A stretch of DNA of 64,000 nt from Palsa-504 sp963753195 (GCA_963753195.1 CAVWBH010000009.1:682001-746000); one strand, 5' to 3'; numbered from the stretch's first letter, positions 40,269 to 49,093 are shown. The notes: generated from the sequence alone by a model not told the origin. Made by a program: numbers and translations.

Positions 40269-40746
40269 GGGCGGCCTGGGTGGCGGCGTTCATCACTCCG
40301 GTCTGCGGCAGGTGCGCGTCACGCTGGAGGTCCTTGATGGCGGCGACCGTCTGCGGCCCCATGAGGCCGTCGTCCGGGCCCTCGTAGTAGTTCAGCTGGC
40401 CGAGCTGCTGCTGCAGCGTCATCACCGCAGCGGACGGCTTGACCGGAGTGTTACCGCCGCTCGGGGTGGACGGGTGGGCCGGGGTGGCGGGGTGGGCCGG
40501 GCTGGTCGAGGACGTCGAGGCCGGTGTGTTGCCGGTGGCCGGGGCCGGGGTGGAATGCGACCCGGAGAGGGTCACGGCCAGCGCGATGACGGCGGCGGCT
40601 AGGGCCGCGCCGAGGGCGGCGATCCAGAGGCCGGTCCGGGACGGGCCGCGGCCCGGCTGGCGGGGGTCCTGGTGGCGGGGGTCCTGGTGGCGGCGGCCCT
40701 GCTGGCGGGTGGCTTCGTCGTCTGGGGTGTAAAGCTGAGTGCTCAT
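40225..40746 (-). CDS. Membrane-anchored peptidoglycan-binding protein
   Basis: A 173-residue protein: cytoplasmic Gln/Arg/Asp-rich head with a repeated RHQDP/RQ motif (about 16-34), one membrane helix (about 40-60, LWIAALGAALAAAVIALAVTL) and a Pro/Thr/Ser-rich linker with HPATPAHPSTP repeats. A C-terminal PG_binding_1 domain follows (about 108-165; TLQQQLGQLNYYEGPDDGLMGPQTVAAIKDLQRDAHL). It probably tethers the membrane to the wall. AAGGAG lies before the ATG. Three AAACTCCCTAG repeats sit upstream. Confidence 0.85.
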   Translation of the reverse strand: MSTQLYTPDDEATRQQGRRHQDPRHQDPRQPGRGPSRTGLWIAALGAALAAAVIALAVTLSGSHSTPAPATGNTPASTSSTSPAHPATPAHPSTPSGGNTPVKPSAAVMTLQQQLGQLNYYEGPDDGLMGPQTVAAIKDLQRDAHLPQTGVMNAATQAALANFLVHGNNQMNG

Positions 40747-40813
40747 TTGAGTTCTCCTTGTCTCGGCCCGGTTGATCCGTGCTGATGGATCCACTGTCGC
40801 TCTGGCCGAGAGC

Positions 40814-40873
40814 AAACTCCCTAGAGAAACTCCCTAGTTCGCCCCTCCCTGGGAGTCAGGAGAAACTCCCTAG
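40814..40873. repeat. Three AAACTCCCTAG repeats
   Basis: The 11-mer occurs at 40814, 40827 and 40863, the first two 13 bp apart. They lie between the HxlR stop (the last copy covers it) and the peptidoglycan-binding gene start. They could be activator sites for that gene or slippage products. Confidence 0.55.
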
Positions 40874-41316
40874 GGTTCTGATGCGTGTCTGGCTAGGGGC
40901 CTGGTGTGGGCGGCCCGCAGCGGCTCGCCGCAGGCCTGGCAGACCACCTGGGCGGTCAGCTCGTGCCCGCAGTGGTGCTCGAGGACCAGCGGCGGGCCGT
41001 CCTGGCCGGCCAGGTACTGGTCGCCCCAGCGCATCAGGGTGACGATGACGGGATACAGGTCGCGGCCCGCGGCGGTCAGGTGGTACTCGAAGCGGGCCGG
41101 GTGCTCGGAATACTGCCGCCGCTCCAGGATGCCGGCGCCGACCAGCGTACGCAGCCGGGCGGTGAGCGTGTCGCGGGGCGCGCCGGTGCGATGCACCATC
41201 TCGTCGAACCGGCGGTTGCCGAGGAAGACCTCGCGGATGGCCAGCAGCGCCCACTTCTCGCCGACCACGTCCAGGGTGCGGGCGATCGAGCAGGCCCGCG
41301 GCTCGGCATTGCTCAT
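40870..41316 (-). CDS. HxlR-family transcriptional regulator
   Basis: A 148-residue winged-helix regulator. The HxlR core is CSIARTLDVVGEKWALLAIREVFLGNRRFDEMVHRTGAPRDTLTARLRTLVGAGILERR followed by EYHLTAAGRDLYPVI. The C-terminal HHCGHELTAQVVCQACGEPL adds two Cys/His pairs that may bind zinc. It is divergent from an MFS efflux gene with a dyad in between, which is the usual set-up for a local repressor that responds to the exported compound or to redox state. Confidence 0.9.
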   Translation of the reverse strand: MSNAEPRACSIARTLDVVGEKWALLAIREVFLGNRRFDEMVHRTGAPRDTLTARLRTLVGAGILERRQYSEHPARFEYHLTAAGRDLYPVIVTLMRWGDQYLAGQDGPPLVLEHHCGHELTAQVVCQACGEPLRAAHTRPLARHASEP

Positions 41317-41335
41317 GATCGGTATGTTACCTCCT

Positions 41336-41358
41336 CAGTTGGTTTTCTGGACTAACTG
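41336..41358. promoter_or_regulatory. HxlR operator candidate
   Basis: CAGTT (41336-41340) and AACTG (41354-41358) end an imperfect 23-bp dyad between the divergent HxlR and MFS genes, in the least GC-rich part of the gap. This spacing is common for winged-helix dimers. Confidence 0.45.
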
Positions 41359-41430
41359 GGCCGGGACGGGTTATGGTGGGTCCAGATTTCGGACTTACCC
41401 AGCTTTCAGATTTATCCGGAGGAGAACCCC

Positions 41431-42957
41431 GTGAGCGTGCCTTCGCCGATGACGGTGACGCAGGAGAAAGCGGCCGCCCGCCGGGTGACCGCGGTGGTCG
41501 GCGTGCTGTCGCTGGCCGTGTTCATGTCGAGCCTGGACTTGTTCATCGTCAACCTGGCCTTCCCGTACATCGCCCGGCAGTACCCGGGGACCAGCCTGAG
41601 CTCGCTGTCCTGGGTGCTCAACGCGTACACGATCGTGTTCGCGGCGGTGCTGGTGCCCGCCGGGCGGTGGGCGGACCGGATCGGGCGGCGGCGGATGTTC
41701 GTGGCCGGGCTGGCGCTGTTCAGCGCCGGCTCGGTGCTGTGCGGGCTGGCGCCGGGGGTGGCCGCGCTGATCGCGGCGCGGGTCATCCAGGCGGTCGGGG
41801 CCGGGGCGATGGTGCCCGCGTCGCTGTCCCTGCTGCTGGCCGCGGTCCCGCCGGCCGCCCGGCCGAAGGCGCTGGGTACCTGGTCGGCGCTGGGCGCGCT
41901 GGGCGCCGCCCTCGGCCCGGTGATCGGCGGCAGCCTGGTCCAGGTGAACTGGCGCTGGGTGTTCTGGATCAACGTGCCGGTCGGGCTCGCCGCCGTGGTG
42001 CTGGCCGTCCGGACGGTGCCGGAGAGCCGGGATCCTTCGGCTTCCGGCCGCCCGGATGTGCTCGGGGCCGCTTTTCTCGCCGGAGCCGTCGGCCTGGTGG
42101 CGCTCGCGCTGGTGGAGGCGCCGAGCTGGGGCTGGGGCTCGGCCGGCTTCCTCGGCCTGCTGGCCGCCGCGGTGGCGTGCGGCGCGGCGATGGTGCTGCG
42201 CTCGCGCCGGCATCATTCGCCGGTCCTCGAGCTCGAGCTGCTGCGGTCGCGGACGTTCAGCGGCGCGTTCGCGGCCTCGATCTTGTACTACGCCGGGTTC
42301 GGCGCGTTCGTGCTCAGCGCGGTGGAGTTCCTCACCGAGGTGTGGCACTACTCCGCGGTGGAGGCGGGGCTGGCCATCGCACCCGGGCCGCTGATGGTGC
42401 TGCCGTTCGCCCGGCTGGTCGCGCCGCGCCTGGCGGCCCGGCTCGGCGGGCCCGGGCGGGTCGCGGTGATCGGCTGCCTGGTCAACGCCGTCGCGCAGCT
42501 GGTATGGCTGTGGCGGATCCAGGCGGCACCCGCGTACGTGACCCACCTGCTGCCCGCCCAGCTGCTGGGCGGCGCCGGGGTCGGGCTGACCATCCCCTCG
42601 CTGCTGGGCGCGGGCAGCGCGTCGCTGACGCCGGCCAGGTTCGGCACCGGCAGCGGCATCCTGAACATGGCACGGCAGGTCGGCACGGTGCTCGGGGTGG
42701 CCGGGCTGGTGGCCATCTTGTCGCGGGTGTCGGGGATTGATCCGGTCACCGCGTACCAGCACGGAACGGTGCTGGTCATCGCGTTCTTCGCGGCGGCGGG
42801 GGCGGTCAGCGCGGCCACGCTGACGGGCCGCCCGGTCCCGGCGGGCGTTGGGCGCAAGGCGCCGGTGGCCGTTGAGCGCGAGGCGGCGGGCGTTGAGCAG
42901 GAGGTGCCGACGGGGGCGCCGATGGCGGTCAGAGACCCGGGTCGGATTCGATCGTGA
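41431..42957 (+). CDS. MFS multidrug efflux transporter (DHA2 family)
   Basis: A 508-residue membrane protein with about 14 hydrophobic helices. Motif A lies in the first loop (GRWADRIGRRRMFVAGLA), the D in SLDLFIVNLAFPYIA is typical of DHA2 drug/proton antiporters, and motif C reads ALGAALGPVIGGSLV. It pumps out a small toxic compound, of unknown identity. GGAGGAG precedes the GTG start. It is divergent from HxlR, and the last 29 bp overlap the convergent acetyltransferase gene. Confidence 0.92.
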   Translation: MSVPSPMTVTQEKAAARRVTAVVGVLSLAVFMSSLDLFIVNLAFPYIARQYPGTSLSSLSWVLNAYTIVFAAVLVPAGRWADRIGRRRMFVAGLALFSAGSVLCGLAPGVAALIAARVIQAVGAGAMVPASLSLLLAAVPPAARPKALGTWSALGALGAALGPVIGGSLVQVNWRWVFWINVPVGLAAVVLAVRTVPESRDPSASGRPDVLGAAFLAGAVGLVALALVEAPSWGWGSAGFLGLLAAAVACGAAMVLRSRRHHSPVLELELLRSRTFSGAFAASILYYAGFGAFVLSAVEFLTEVWHYSAVEAGLAIAPGPLMVLPFARLVAPRLAARLGGPGRVAVIGCLVNAVAQLVWLWRIQAAPAYVTHLLPAQLLGGAGVGLTIPSLLGAGSASLTPARFGTGSGILNMARQVGTVLGVAGLVAILSRVSGIDPVTAYQHGTVLVIAFFAAAGAVSAATLTGRPVPAGVGRKAPVAVEREAAGVEQEVPTGAPMAVRDPGRIRS

Positions 42958-43525
42958 GCCGCATGACGTGACGCCTCGTCCCGGCGCGGCCGACTTCGGT
43001 GAAGCCGTGCGCTTCGAAGGCAGAGACGAAACCCATAAAGCGGTAGCTCGGCGAGTCGGGATCGACGGGATAGGCCTCGACGACGGCTGCGCCATGCCGC
43101 CGGGCGCAGGAGATCGCGCTTTGCAGCAGGTGAGTCATGATCCCGTGGCCCCGGGCGCTGCGGGGGACGAAGAAGCAGACGATCGACCAGACGCGGCTCG
43201 GGTCCAGGGCCGGGTCGTCGGGGCCGCCGAGGCGGCGGTAGGCCGGCCGCGGCGCGACCGAGCACCAGCCCACGGGCTCGCCGTTCAGGTAAGCCAGCAG
43301 CCCGACCGGGACGCCCGCGTCCACCCGGCCCTGCAGGGCGGCCTTGCGGCTGGCTCCGTCGGTGTGCCGGGACTCTTCGGGCGTAGCGCGCCACACCATG
43401 CACCAGCAGGACTTCGGGCCGCCGCGGGCCTGGAACAGCCGCTCCAGGTCGGGCCAGGTGCCCCGGTCGACCTCGACCACGTGCACCCCCGGCGGCGGGC
43501 CAGCCGGCGAGTAACCAGCCTGCAT
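42929..43525 (-). CDS. GNAT-family N-acetyltransferase
   Basis: A 198-residue GNAT protein. The acetyl-CoA binding P-loop is in VWSIVCFFVPRSARGHGIMTHLLQSAISCARRHG (about 113-146). A Cys/Trp-rich segment KSCWCMVWRATPEE (about 37-50) is typical of a small GNAT subgroup. Substrate unknown. The frame stays open upstream through a 30-bp triple repeat coding QTPVPAGPPG units. I chose the ATG at 43525 because the repeat lies beyond it and overlaps the promoter of the divergent gene. Confidence 0.82.
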   Translation of the reverse strand: MQAGYSPAGPPPGVHVVEVDRGTWPDLERLFQARGGPKSCWCMVWRATPEESRHTDGASRKAALQGRVDAGVPVGLLAYLNGEPVGWCSVAPRPAYRRLGGPDDPALDPSRVWSIVCFFVPRSARGHGIMTHLLQSAISCARRHGAAVVEAYPVDPDSPSYRFMGFVSAFEAHGFTEVGRAGTRRHVMRLTIESDPGL

Positions 43526-43540
43526 GTCCTGACCATAACC

Positions 43541-43630
43541 GGGCGGACCCGCCGGGACGGGGGTTTGGCCGGGCGGACCCGCCGGGACGGGGGTTTGGCC
43601 GGGCGGACCCGCCGGGACGGGGGCTTGGCC
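43541..43630. repeat. 30-bp unit in three tandem copies
   Basis: GGGCGGACCCGCCGGGACGG plus GGGTTTGGCC is repeated three times without a gap (one change in the last copy). Each unit contains the small palindrome GGCGGACCCGCC. It fills most of the space between two divergent genes and may contain promoter parts. It is too short and regular with no spacers to be a CRISPR array. Confidence 0.85.
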
Positions 43631-43649
43631 GGTGTGGCAACCTGGCGCG

Positions 43650-44048
43650 ATGACCGACATTGCTGCCATTCCGGCCGCGCACCGGGACCTGCTCGATAAG
43701 CCCGGCGTCGCCGCGTTCACGACCGTCGGCGCCGACGGCTACCCGCAGACGACGGCCATCTGGTTCCTCCTGGACGGGGACGTCGTGCGCACGTCACTGC
43801 ACCGGTCACGGCAGAAACTGCGCAACGCCCTCCGCCACCCGCAGGCGACCCTGTTCCTGATCGACCCGGCCAACCCGTACCACACGGTGGAGATCCGCGG
43901 TGACGTCTCGGTCGAGGACGCCGCCGACACGTCGTTCCTGGAACGGCTGCTGGCGCACTACGGCCGGACGCTGGAGACGTTCGGGGCGCCGGTCGACAAC
44001 CGCGTGGTGCTCACGCTCACCCCGCGCCACGTGGTGGCCAACGGCTAG
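43650..44048 (+). CDS. PPOX-class F420-dependent oxidoreductase
   Basis: A 132-residue split-barrel flavin/F420-binding protein: LLDKPGVAAFTTVGADGYPQTTAIWFLLDGDVVRTSL with the RQKLRNALRHPQATLFLIDP stretch that binds the deazaflavin or FMN phosphate. Such small enzymes (pyridoxamine-oxidase-like) reduce various substrates with F420H2. The ATG at 43650 follows GGCGCG without a strong ribosome site. It is convergent with the deazaflavin-dependent nitroreductase gene, with a 4-bp overlap. Confidence 0.88.
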   Translation: MTDIAAIPAAHRDLLDKPGVAAFTTVGADGYPQTTAIWFLLDGDVVRTSLHRSRQKLRNALRHPQATLFLIDPANPYHTVEIRGDVSVEDAADTSFLERLLAHYGRTLETFGAPVDNRVVLTLTPRHVVANG

Positions 44049-44533
44049 CCGCCGTCTGGAGCAGGCTGAGCCTGGCCAAGCTGGGGCACGAGACGGATGA
44101 CCGGCAGCTCCCGGTCGGTCTTGTCCTGGTACCCGGCGAAACGGGACGCGGCGGCGGTGATCTGCTGCCAGGCTTCGGCGCGCTGTGCCCCGTGGAGCTG
44201 CTCGGCGGTCACCCTCATTTTCCGGCCGTTCATCTCAATCTGCACCCGGTCGGGATGGGCAGCGATGTTGTAGTACCAGGCCGGATTCCCCTTCGCCCCG
44301 TTCGCGGAGGCGACGATCAGCCAGCTGCCGTCCGGGCCGGGAAACCAGCCGACCGGAGCCCGGCGCTCGGCCCCGGTCTTGCGGCCGACCGTAATCAGGA
44401 CCAGGGCGTTGAAGCCCAGGATCTTCCCGCCGCCGCGGCGGACCCGGCTGGCCATCAGCTTGTTCACTTGCCGGAACGCCCACCCGTTCGGCTGGCGGGC
44501 GCCGCGGGTTCCGGCCGCCGTGTCGAAACTCAT
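44045..44533 (-). CDS. Deazaflavin (F420)-dependent nitroreductase family protein
   Basis: A 162-residue Ddn-like protein. LVLITVGRKTGAERRAPVGWFPGPDGSWLIVASANGAKGNPAWYYNIAAHPDRVQIEMNGRKMRV is diagnostic: the RKTG segment and NPAWYYN bind F420 and substrate. In Mycobacterium, Ddn reduces menaquinone and activates nitroimidazoles. The F420-type gene next door suggests the host makes F420. No biosynthesis gene is in this window. Confidence 0.9.
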   Translation of the reverse strand: MSFDTAAGTRGARQPNGWAFRQVNKLMASRVRRGGGKILGFNALVLITVGRKTGAERRAPVGWFPGPDGSWLIVASANGAKGNPAWYYNIAAHPDRVQIEMNGRKMRVTAEQLHGAQRAEAWQQITAAASRFAGYQDKTDRELPVIRLVPQLGQAQPAPDGG

Positions 44534-44589
44534 GTGACCTCCGTGGTCTTGTTCGTCACCAGTCCGCCGGCCAGCCGACGTCCCAGGGG

Positions 44590-45231
44590 TCAGGCGTGGG
44601 CGGCGGCCAGGGCGGCCCGGACCCGCTGCACGCCGGGCGTCAGCTCACCCTCGGCCCGGGCCTTTTCCAGGGCCGAGGACCACCAGGCCAGGTCGTCCAG
44701 CATGACCTGCAGGCGGATATCCGTCTCGGGGTTGACCGGCTGGCCGTCGGCGCCGAACGCGTCCCGCACGAACGGGATCACCACGGCGTTGCGCAACGGC
44801 ACGGCTTCGGTCTCGATGAACACCTGGGCCAGGTGCTCGATCGCGCGTATGCCGGCCCCGATGCTGCTGCTGTACCCGACGGCCGCCACCGGCTTGTTGC
44901 GGAACCCGTAGGACAGCCACACGGTGTCGATGGCGTTCTTCAGCCCGGGCGGAACGCTGTGGTTGTACTCCGGGGTGATGACGACGTAGGCGTCGGCTTG
45001 CTTCACCTTCTTGTTCCAGGCCAGAACGACCGGATCGGAGTAGGTCGGGTCGTTCACGTCGCCGATCGTCCCCAGGTGCTCGGCGAAGATGGGCAGCGCC
45101 AAATCCCGCAGGTCGGCGACCTCGGTCTCGAAGCCGGGGTGCGCGAGGGCCCGCGAGGTGACCCACGGGACCAGCAGGTCGGCCGCCCGTTCGGGCCGGG
45201 TGCTTCCGACGATGACCAGTAGCTTCGACAT
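44590..45231 (-). CDS. NADPH-dependent FMN reductase family protein
   Basis: A 213-residue flavodoxin-like protein with LVIVGSTRPERAADLLVPWV (FMN phosphate loop) and YVVITPEYNHSVPPGLKNAIDTV, the classic NAD(P)H:FMN reductase motif. It supplies reduced flavin or reduces quinones or azo compounds. GGAGA lies before the ATG. It is divergent from the small membrane protein gene that leads the GMC oxidoreductase set. Confidence 0.9.
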   Translation of the reverse strand: MSKLLVIVGSTRPERAADLLVPWVTSRALAHPGFETEVADLRDLALPIFAEHLGTIGDVNDPTYSDPVVLAWNKKVKQADAYVVITPEYNHSVPPGLKNAIDTVWLSYGFRNKPVAAVGYSSSIGAGIRAIEHLAQVFIETEAVPLRNAVVIPFVRDAFGADGQPVNPETDIRLQVMLDDLAWWSSALEKARAEGELTPGVQRVRAALAAAHA

Positions 45232-45417
45232 CACTGCTCTCCAGGGGTGGAAGGGGCCGGCCGCTCGCACCAACATTCGGTCGGGGGCTTCTATGCCCGC
45301 GCCCGTTCGGCCGCTCTGATAGCCCGAACGGACGGTGGTCCGGGCATCCGATCCCGGCCGGGTTTGGCCCGGTCGCCTTGGGTACTCGCAGAGCAGCCTA
45401 GAGCGGAGGACAGGGAC

Positions 45418-45876
45418 ATGAACCGTCGCGGCCGGATCTCCGGCACGGAGCACGCGATCGACCGGATGGTGCGCAACGTCGAGACCGGGCATTTCGAGCG
45501 GAGCCTGTCGGCGCTGACCGCGGCCGGCGCGCTGGTGACCGCGGCGGAGATCTTCTTCGAGCACGACCGGGCCAGCTTCGGCAACAAGATGATGTGGGTG
45601 CCGGTGGCTCTGGGGCCGGCGGGCGCCGTCGCGGGCATCGCCGGGGTGGCCAGCCGCCGGATGGCCAAGACGGCCCTGCCGATCGCCTCGGCCGCGATCG
45701 TGGCCAACGGCCTGCAGGGCACTTACCTGCACGCGCGCGGCATCGCCCAGAAGCCGGGCGGCTGGTCGAACGCCCGCTACAACCTGGAGATGGGGCCGCC
45801 GCTGCTGGCTCCGCTGCTGGTGACCATGGTGGGCGGGATGGGGCTGCTCGCGGCGATCCTGCGGCGGGAGAAGTGA
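45418..45876 (+). CDS. Four-helix membrane protein upstream of the GMC oxidoreductase
   Basis: A 152-residue protein with about four hydrophobic helices (SALTAAGALVTAAEIFF, VPVALGPAGAVAGIAGVA, LPIASAAIVANGLQG, LLAPLLVTMVGGMGLLAAIL). The head is FxxMVRNVETGHFERSL-like and soluble. GGAGGACAGG precedes the ATG at 45418. Its stop overlaps the start of the small-subunit gene (GTGA), so it belongs to the same operon. It is possibly a membrane anchor for the oxidoreductase, which is an inference from position only. Confidence 0.72.
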   Translation: MNRRGRISGTEHAIDRMVRNVETGHFERSLSALTAAGALVTAAEIFFEHDRASFGNKMMWVPVALGPAGAVAGIAGVASRRMAKTALPIASAAIVANGLQGTYLHARGIAQKPGGWSNARYNLEMGPPLLAPLLVTMVGGMGLLAAILRREK

Positions 45877-46500
45877 GCGGCCGCCACGCCGGGCCTTCCT
45901 CGGGACTGGACAACCGGTTTCCCGGCTTCGACGTGCTGGGCCAGGCCCCGCACTGGGACCAGGTCACCGCGGACCTGGTGCTTTCCAGGACCGTGACACC
46001 CCCGGCGCTGACGTTCTTCACCCCGGCTGAGCAGAGCGTGCGCGGGGGCCCTGTTCGACCTGCTGCTGGACCAGCCCTCGGTGCCGGTGCTGGCCATGAT
46101 CGACGCCCGCCTGGCGGCCGGCGAGACCGACGGCTGGCGGTACGCCGACATGCCGGAGGACGGGCAAGCGTGGCGGGATACGCTGGCCTACCTTGACGGC
46201 GACGCACACGAGCGGTTCGTCACCTCCTTCGCCGGGGCCTCCCGGGCGGAACAGGCCGAGCTGGTGCAGGCGGTACAGGACGCGGACCGCTGGCACGGGA
46301 TGCCCGCCGGGCACGTGTGGAGCCTGTGGACCAGGTACGCGTGCACCGCGTTCTACTCCCACCCGGCGGCCTGGGCCGAGATCGGCTTTCCCGGGCCGGC
46401 CTATCCGCGCGGTTACAAGAACGCCGGGGTGGACGCGCGCGAGCCGTTCGAGGTGCGCGACGCGCGCCCCGGGATCGACCCGGTCCGGAAGGGAGACTGA
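45873..46500 (+). pseudogene. Gluconate 2-dehydrogenase subunit 3-like protein, frameshifted
   Basis: Part one (from the GTG at 45873) reads NRFPGFDVLGQAPHWDQVTADLVLSRTVTPPALTFFTPAEQS. The rest (ALFDLLLDQPSVPVLAMIDARLAAG, then YADMPEDGQAWRDTLAYLDGDA) continues in another frame to 46500. One surplus base in GTGCGCGGGGGCC at 46039-46050 explains the break. The family forms the small partner of GMC-type dehydrogenases and is placed directly before one here. Its stop and the next ATG share an A (TGATG). Confidence 0.75.
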
Positions 46501-48266
46501 TGGCCGGCGTCCGGGCGCGCAACGAGTCGGCGTGGCTGCTGCCCAACGACGGCACCAGGACGAACCACCGGCTGCGCGCGGACATGCGGCGGTTCGCCGA
46601 CGACGACGAGCTGGACCTGGTCATCGTGGGCTGCGGCGCGGGCGGTTCGGTCCTGCTGCAGCGGCTGGCGCGGGCGGGCTGGAAGGTGGCGGCCCTGGAT
46701 GCCGGGCCGTTCTGGGATCCGGACGCCGACTGGGTGAGCGACGAGGCAGGATCGCATCACCTGTACTGGACCGACCCGCGGGTCATCGCGGGTGCTGATC
46801 CGGTGCCGATGGGCTCCAACAACTCCGGCCGCGGCGTCGGCGGGTCGATGGTCCACTACGCCGGGTACACCCCGCGCTTGCACCCCAGCGACTTCATGAC
46901 CCACAGCCTGGACGGGGTGGGCGCGGACTGGCCGCTGTCTTATGCGCAGCTGCGGGACTACTACGCCGCCATCGAAGAAGAACTGCCCGTGGCGGGCGAG
47001 GCGTGGCCGTGGGGCGACCCGCACCGCTACCCGCAGCGGCCGCATCCGGTGGGCGGCAACGGCGAGGTGTTCCTGCGCGGCGCTTCGGCGCTGGGCATCA
47101 CGGCCAAGGTGGGGCCGGTGGCGATCACCAACGGCCGGTTCGGCAACCGCCCGCACTGCATCTACCGGGGGTTCTGCCTGCAGGGCTGCAAGGTCAACGC
47201 CAAGGCTTCGCCGCTGATCACGCACATCCCCGACGCGCTGGCCCACGGCGCGGAGGTGCGCGCCAACTCGATGGTGACCCGGATCGGCTTCGACGAGCGG
47301 ACCGGTCTGGTGACTGGCGTGCATTACGTCCGGGATGGGGTCGAGCGATTTCAGCGAGCTGCTCGGGTGGCGGTAGCGGGGTACTCGATCGAGACGCCCC
47401 GGCTGCTGCTGCTGTCGGCGGGCCGGCGGTTCCCCGACGGGATGTGCAACGACTTCGATCAGGTCGGCCGGTACCTCATGGTCCAGGGCGCCCCGCAGAC
47501 CGCGGGCCGGTTCGACGCCGAGGTGCGGATGTACAAGGCGCCGCCGCCGGAGGTGAGCACGGAGGAGTTCTACGAGACCGATCCTGCTCGAGGCTGCAAG
47601 CGCGGGTTCTCCATCCAGACCGTGTCGCCGCTGCCGATCACGTGGGCCGAGCACGTCGCGGCGCAGGGGCACTGGGGCCGCGCGCTGCGCGAGTACATGA
47701 CCGACTATGTGCACTGGTCCTGCCTCGGCGCGCTGTGCGAGTTCCTGGCGCTGCCGGAAAATCGGGTGACGCTGGCCGATGAAAAGGATTCGTTCGGCCT
47801 GCCGGTGGCTAATTTCTCCTACTCCCAGTGCGATAACGACAAGGCCCTGGCTAAGGCCGCGCAGCAGGTCATGGAGGATCTGCTGCACGCCGCGGGGGCC
47901 GATGAGGTCATTACCATCCAGCGGTACGCGCACCTGGTCGGCGGGGCCCGGATGGCCGCCGATGAGCAGCACGGCGTGGTCGACGCGAGCAACCGGAGCT
48001 TCGCGATCCCGAACCTGTACATCACCGACGGCAGCGCGCTGCCGACTCAGGGCAGCGCCAACCCGGCGCTGACCATCATGGCCGTGGCGGCCCGGGCGGC
48101 CGATCTGCTGGCCGCCGGGGCTTCCGTCTTACCGCGCTGGGCTTCCCTCTTACCTCTTACCTCTTACCTCTCACCTCGACAGGAGCTGGGCGGTCGCGGT
48201 GGCGACCCCTTCGACGGTGCTGCGCTGCGGTTTCGTCCACGGGCCCGGCTTACGGCGGTGAGCTGA
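46500..48266 (+). CDS. GMC-family FAD-dependent oxidoreductase
   Basis: A 588-residue flavoenzyme. The ADP-binding fold is LDLVIVGCGAGGSVLLQRLARAGWKVAALDAG (about 38-69), the FAD loop is SNNSGRGVGGSMVHYAGYTPRL and the GMC signature region is FCLQGCKVNAKASPLITHIPDA. The active-site His is in RYAHLVGGARM. The last motif NLYITDGSALPTQGSANPALTIMAVAARAADLL is complete by about residue 540. After that the chain runs through a CTTACCTCT repeat into the antisense STAS gene, so the tail of about 48 residues is probably non-native (lost stop). GGAAGGGAG precedes the ATG. Confidence 0.88.
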   Translation: MAGVRARNESAWLLPNDGTRTNHRLRADMRRFADDDELDLVIVGCGAGGSVLLQRLARAGWKVAALDAGPFWDPDADWVSDEAGSHHLYWTDPRVIAGADPVPMGSNNSGRGVGGSMVHYAGYTPRLHPSDFMTHSLDGVGADWPLSYAQLRDYYAAIEEELPVAGEAWPWGDPHRYPQRPHPVGGNGEVFLRGASALGITAKVGPVAITNGRFGNRPHCIYRGFCLQGCKVNAKASPLITHIPDALAHGAEVRANSMVTRIGFDERTGLVTGVHYVRDGVERFQRAARVAVAGYSIETPRLLLLSAGRRFPDGMCNDFDQVGRYLMVQGAPQTAGRFDAEVRMYKAPPPEVSTEEFYETDPARGCKRGFSIQTVSPLPITWAEHVAAQGHWGRALREYMTDYVHWSCLGALCEFLALPENRVTLADEKDSFGLPVANFSYSQCDNDKALAKAAQQVMEDLLHAAGADEVITIQRYAHLVGGARMAADEQHGVVDASNRSFAIPNLYITDGSALPTQGSANPALTIMAVAARAADLLAAGASVLPRWASLLPLTSYLSPRQELGGRGGDPFDGAALRFRPRARLTAVS

Positions 48267-48959
48267 GACGACGATCAGGCTGCCGTCGTCCGCCCGCACC
48301 GGCACGGATGCGACCGAACGGGACCCGGCGCTGAGCATGACGTCCCGCGCGGGCGTCCCGGCGAAAATGGGCGAGCGGGCGACATCGGGCACCAGCACCG
48401 GACGGCCGGTGGCCAGGGCCAGGCCGCCCGGGGACTCCTCATCATGCACGAATTCGAAGAAGTCGAGGAACCGGCGCCTGAAGCCCTGGTGGGCGATCAT
48501 CCGCAACACGCCGTTCGGCTGGTCCGCGAGCTGGACGGTGGCCATGTCCGCGTGGCCCTCGCCGACGAGCTCGGCCACCGCCTGGCCGCAGGCCCACGCC
48601 ACCCCCGGGCCGGGCGCGACCAGGTCCCCGTCGGCCACGGGAACGGTCAGCCCTTGCTTGCTGAGCAGGTCCAGCACCCGGCGGACCGGCCTGCTGGGGT
48701 GAGTCACCACGAGGTCGCCGCCTGCCGCCTTGGCCCGCCGCTGCTCCTCGGTCAGGAACCTCGCCCCGGAGGCGTCCAGGAAGGTGACCCGGCTCATGTC
48801 CACCGCGATGTCCGAGGCCGAGGAGACCAGTCGGTTGATTACATTGCGGGCGCCCTCAGTCAGCACGATGTCGAAATCACCCGCTAGCCGGACGGTCGTT
48901 CGGCCATCTGGCGCTGACGTGACATCGACCTGGAGGCCGGGACCCTGAGACCAAGCCAT
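48171..48959 (-). CDS. STAS and GAF domain signalling protein
   Basis: A 262-residue protein. Residues 8-110 form a STAS domain of the anti-sigma-antagonist type (GDFDIVLTEGARNVINRLV, IAVDMSRVTFLDASGARFL), whose conserved serine is in DASGARFL. Residues 120-262 form a GAF-like sensor (GQAVAELVGEGHADMATVQLADQPNGVLRMIAHQGF). It likely passes a signal to anti-sigma/sigma partners. Its 3' end is covered by the run-on GMC gene on the other strand. Confidence 0.85.
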   Translation of the reverse strand: MAWSQGPGLQVDVTSAPDGRTTVRLAGDFDIVLTEGARNVINRLVSSASDIAVDMSRVTFLDASGARFLTEEQRRAKAAGGDLVVTHPSRPVRRVLDLLSKQGLTVPVADGDLVAPGPGVAWACGQAVAELVGEGHADMATVQLADQPNGVLRMIAHQGFRRRFLDFFEFVHDEESPGGLALATGRPVLVPDVARSPIFAGTPARDVMLSAGSRSVASVPVRADDGSLIVVSAHRRKPGPWTKPQRSTVEGVATATAQLLSR

Positions 48960-49093
48960 CGCCGATCACCTCTCAGCAGCCACGATAGCTCAGGGGCGGC
49001 CGGGGCATAAATAGAAAAGAATTTGCATTAGGCGAGGACATGTGTGGATCGGGCCGTGAGCGGGTGCTCGAGGCGGGGGTGGGCGTGGCGGCT

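Noticed and set aside
41395..43095. Long open frame on the minus strand opposite the MFS gene
   Set aside because: It mirrors a real transporter with clear motifs; the antisense product is Arg/Gln/His/Gly-rich with no domain, typical of a high-GC shadow.
43541..43630. Possible CRISPR array (three 30-bp repeats)
   Set aside because: Units follow each other without spacers and no cas gene is in the window.
46413..47972. Long open frame opposite the GMC oxidoreductase
   Set aside because: Lies antisense to strongly conserved FAD motifs and has shadow-like composition.
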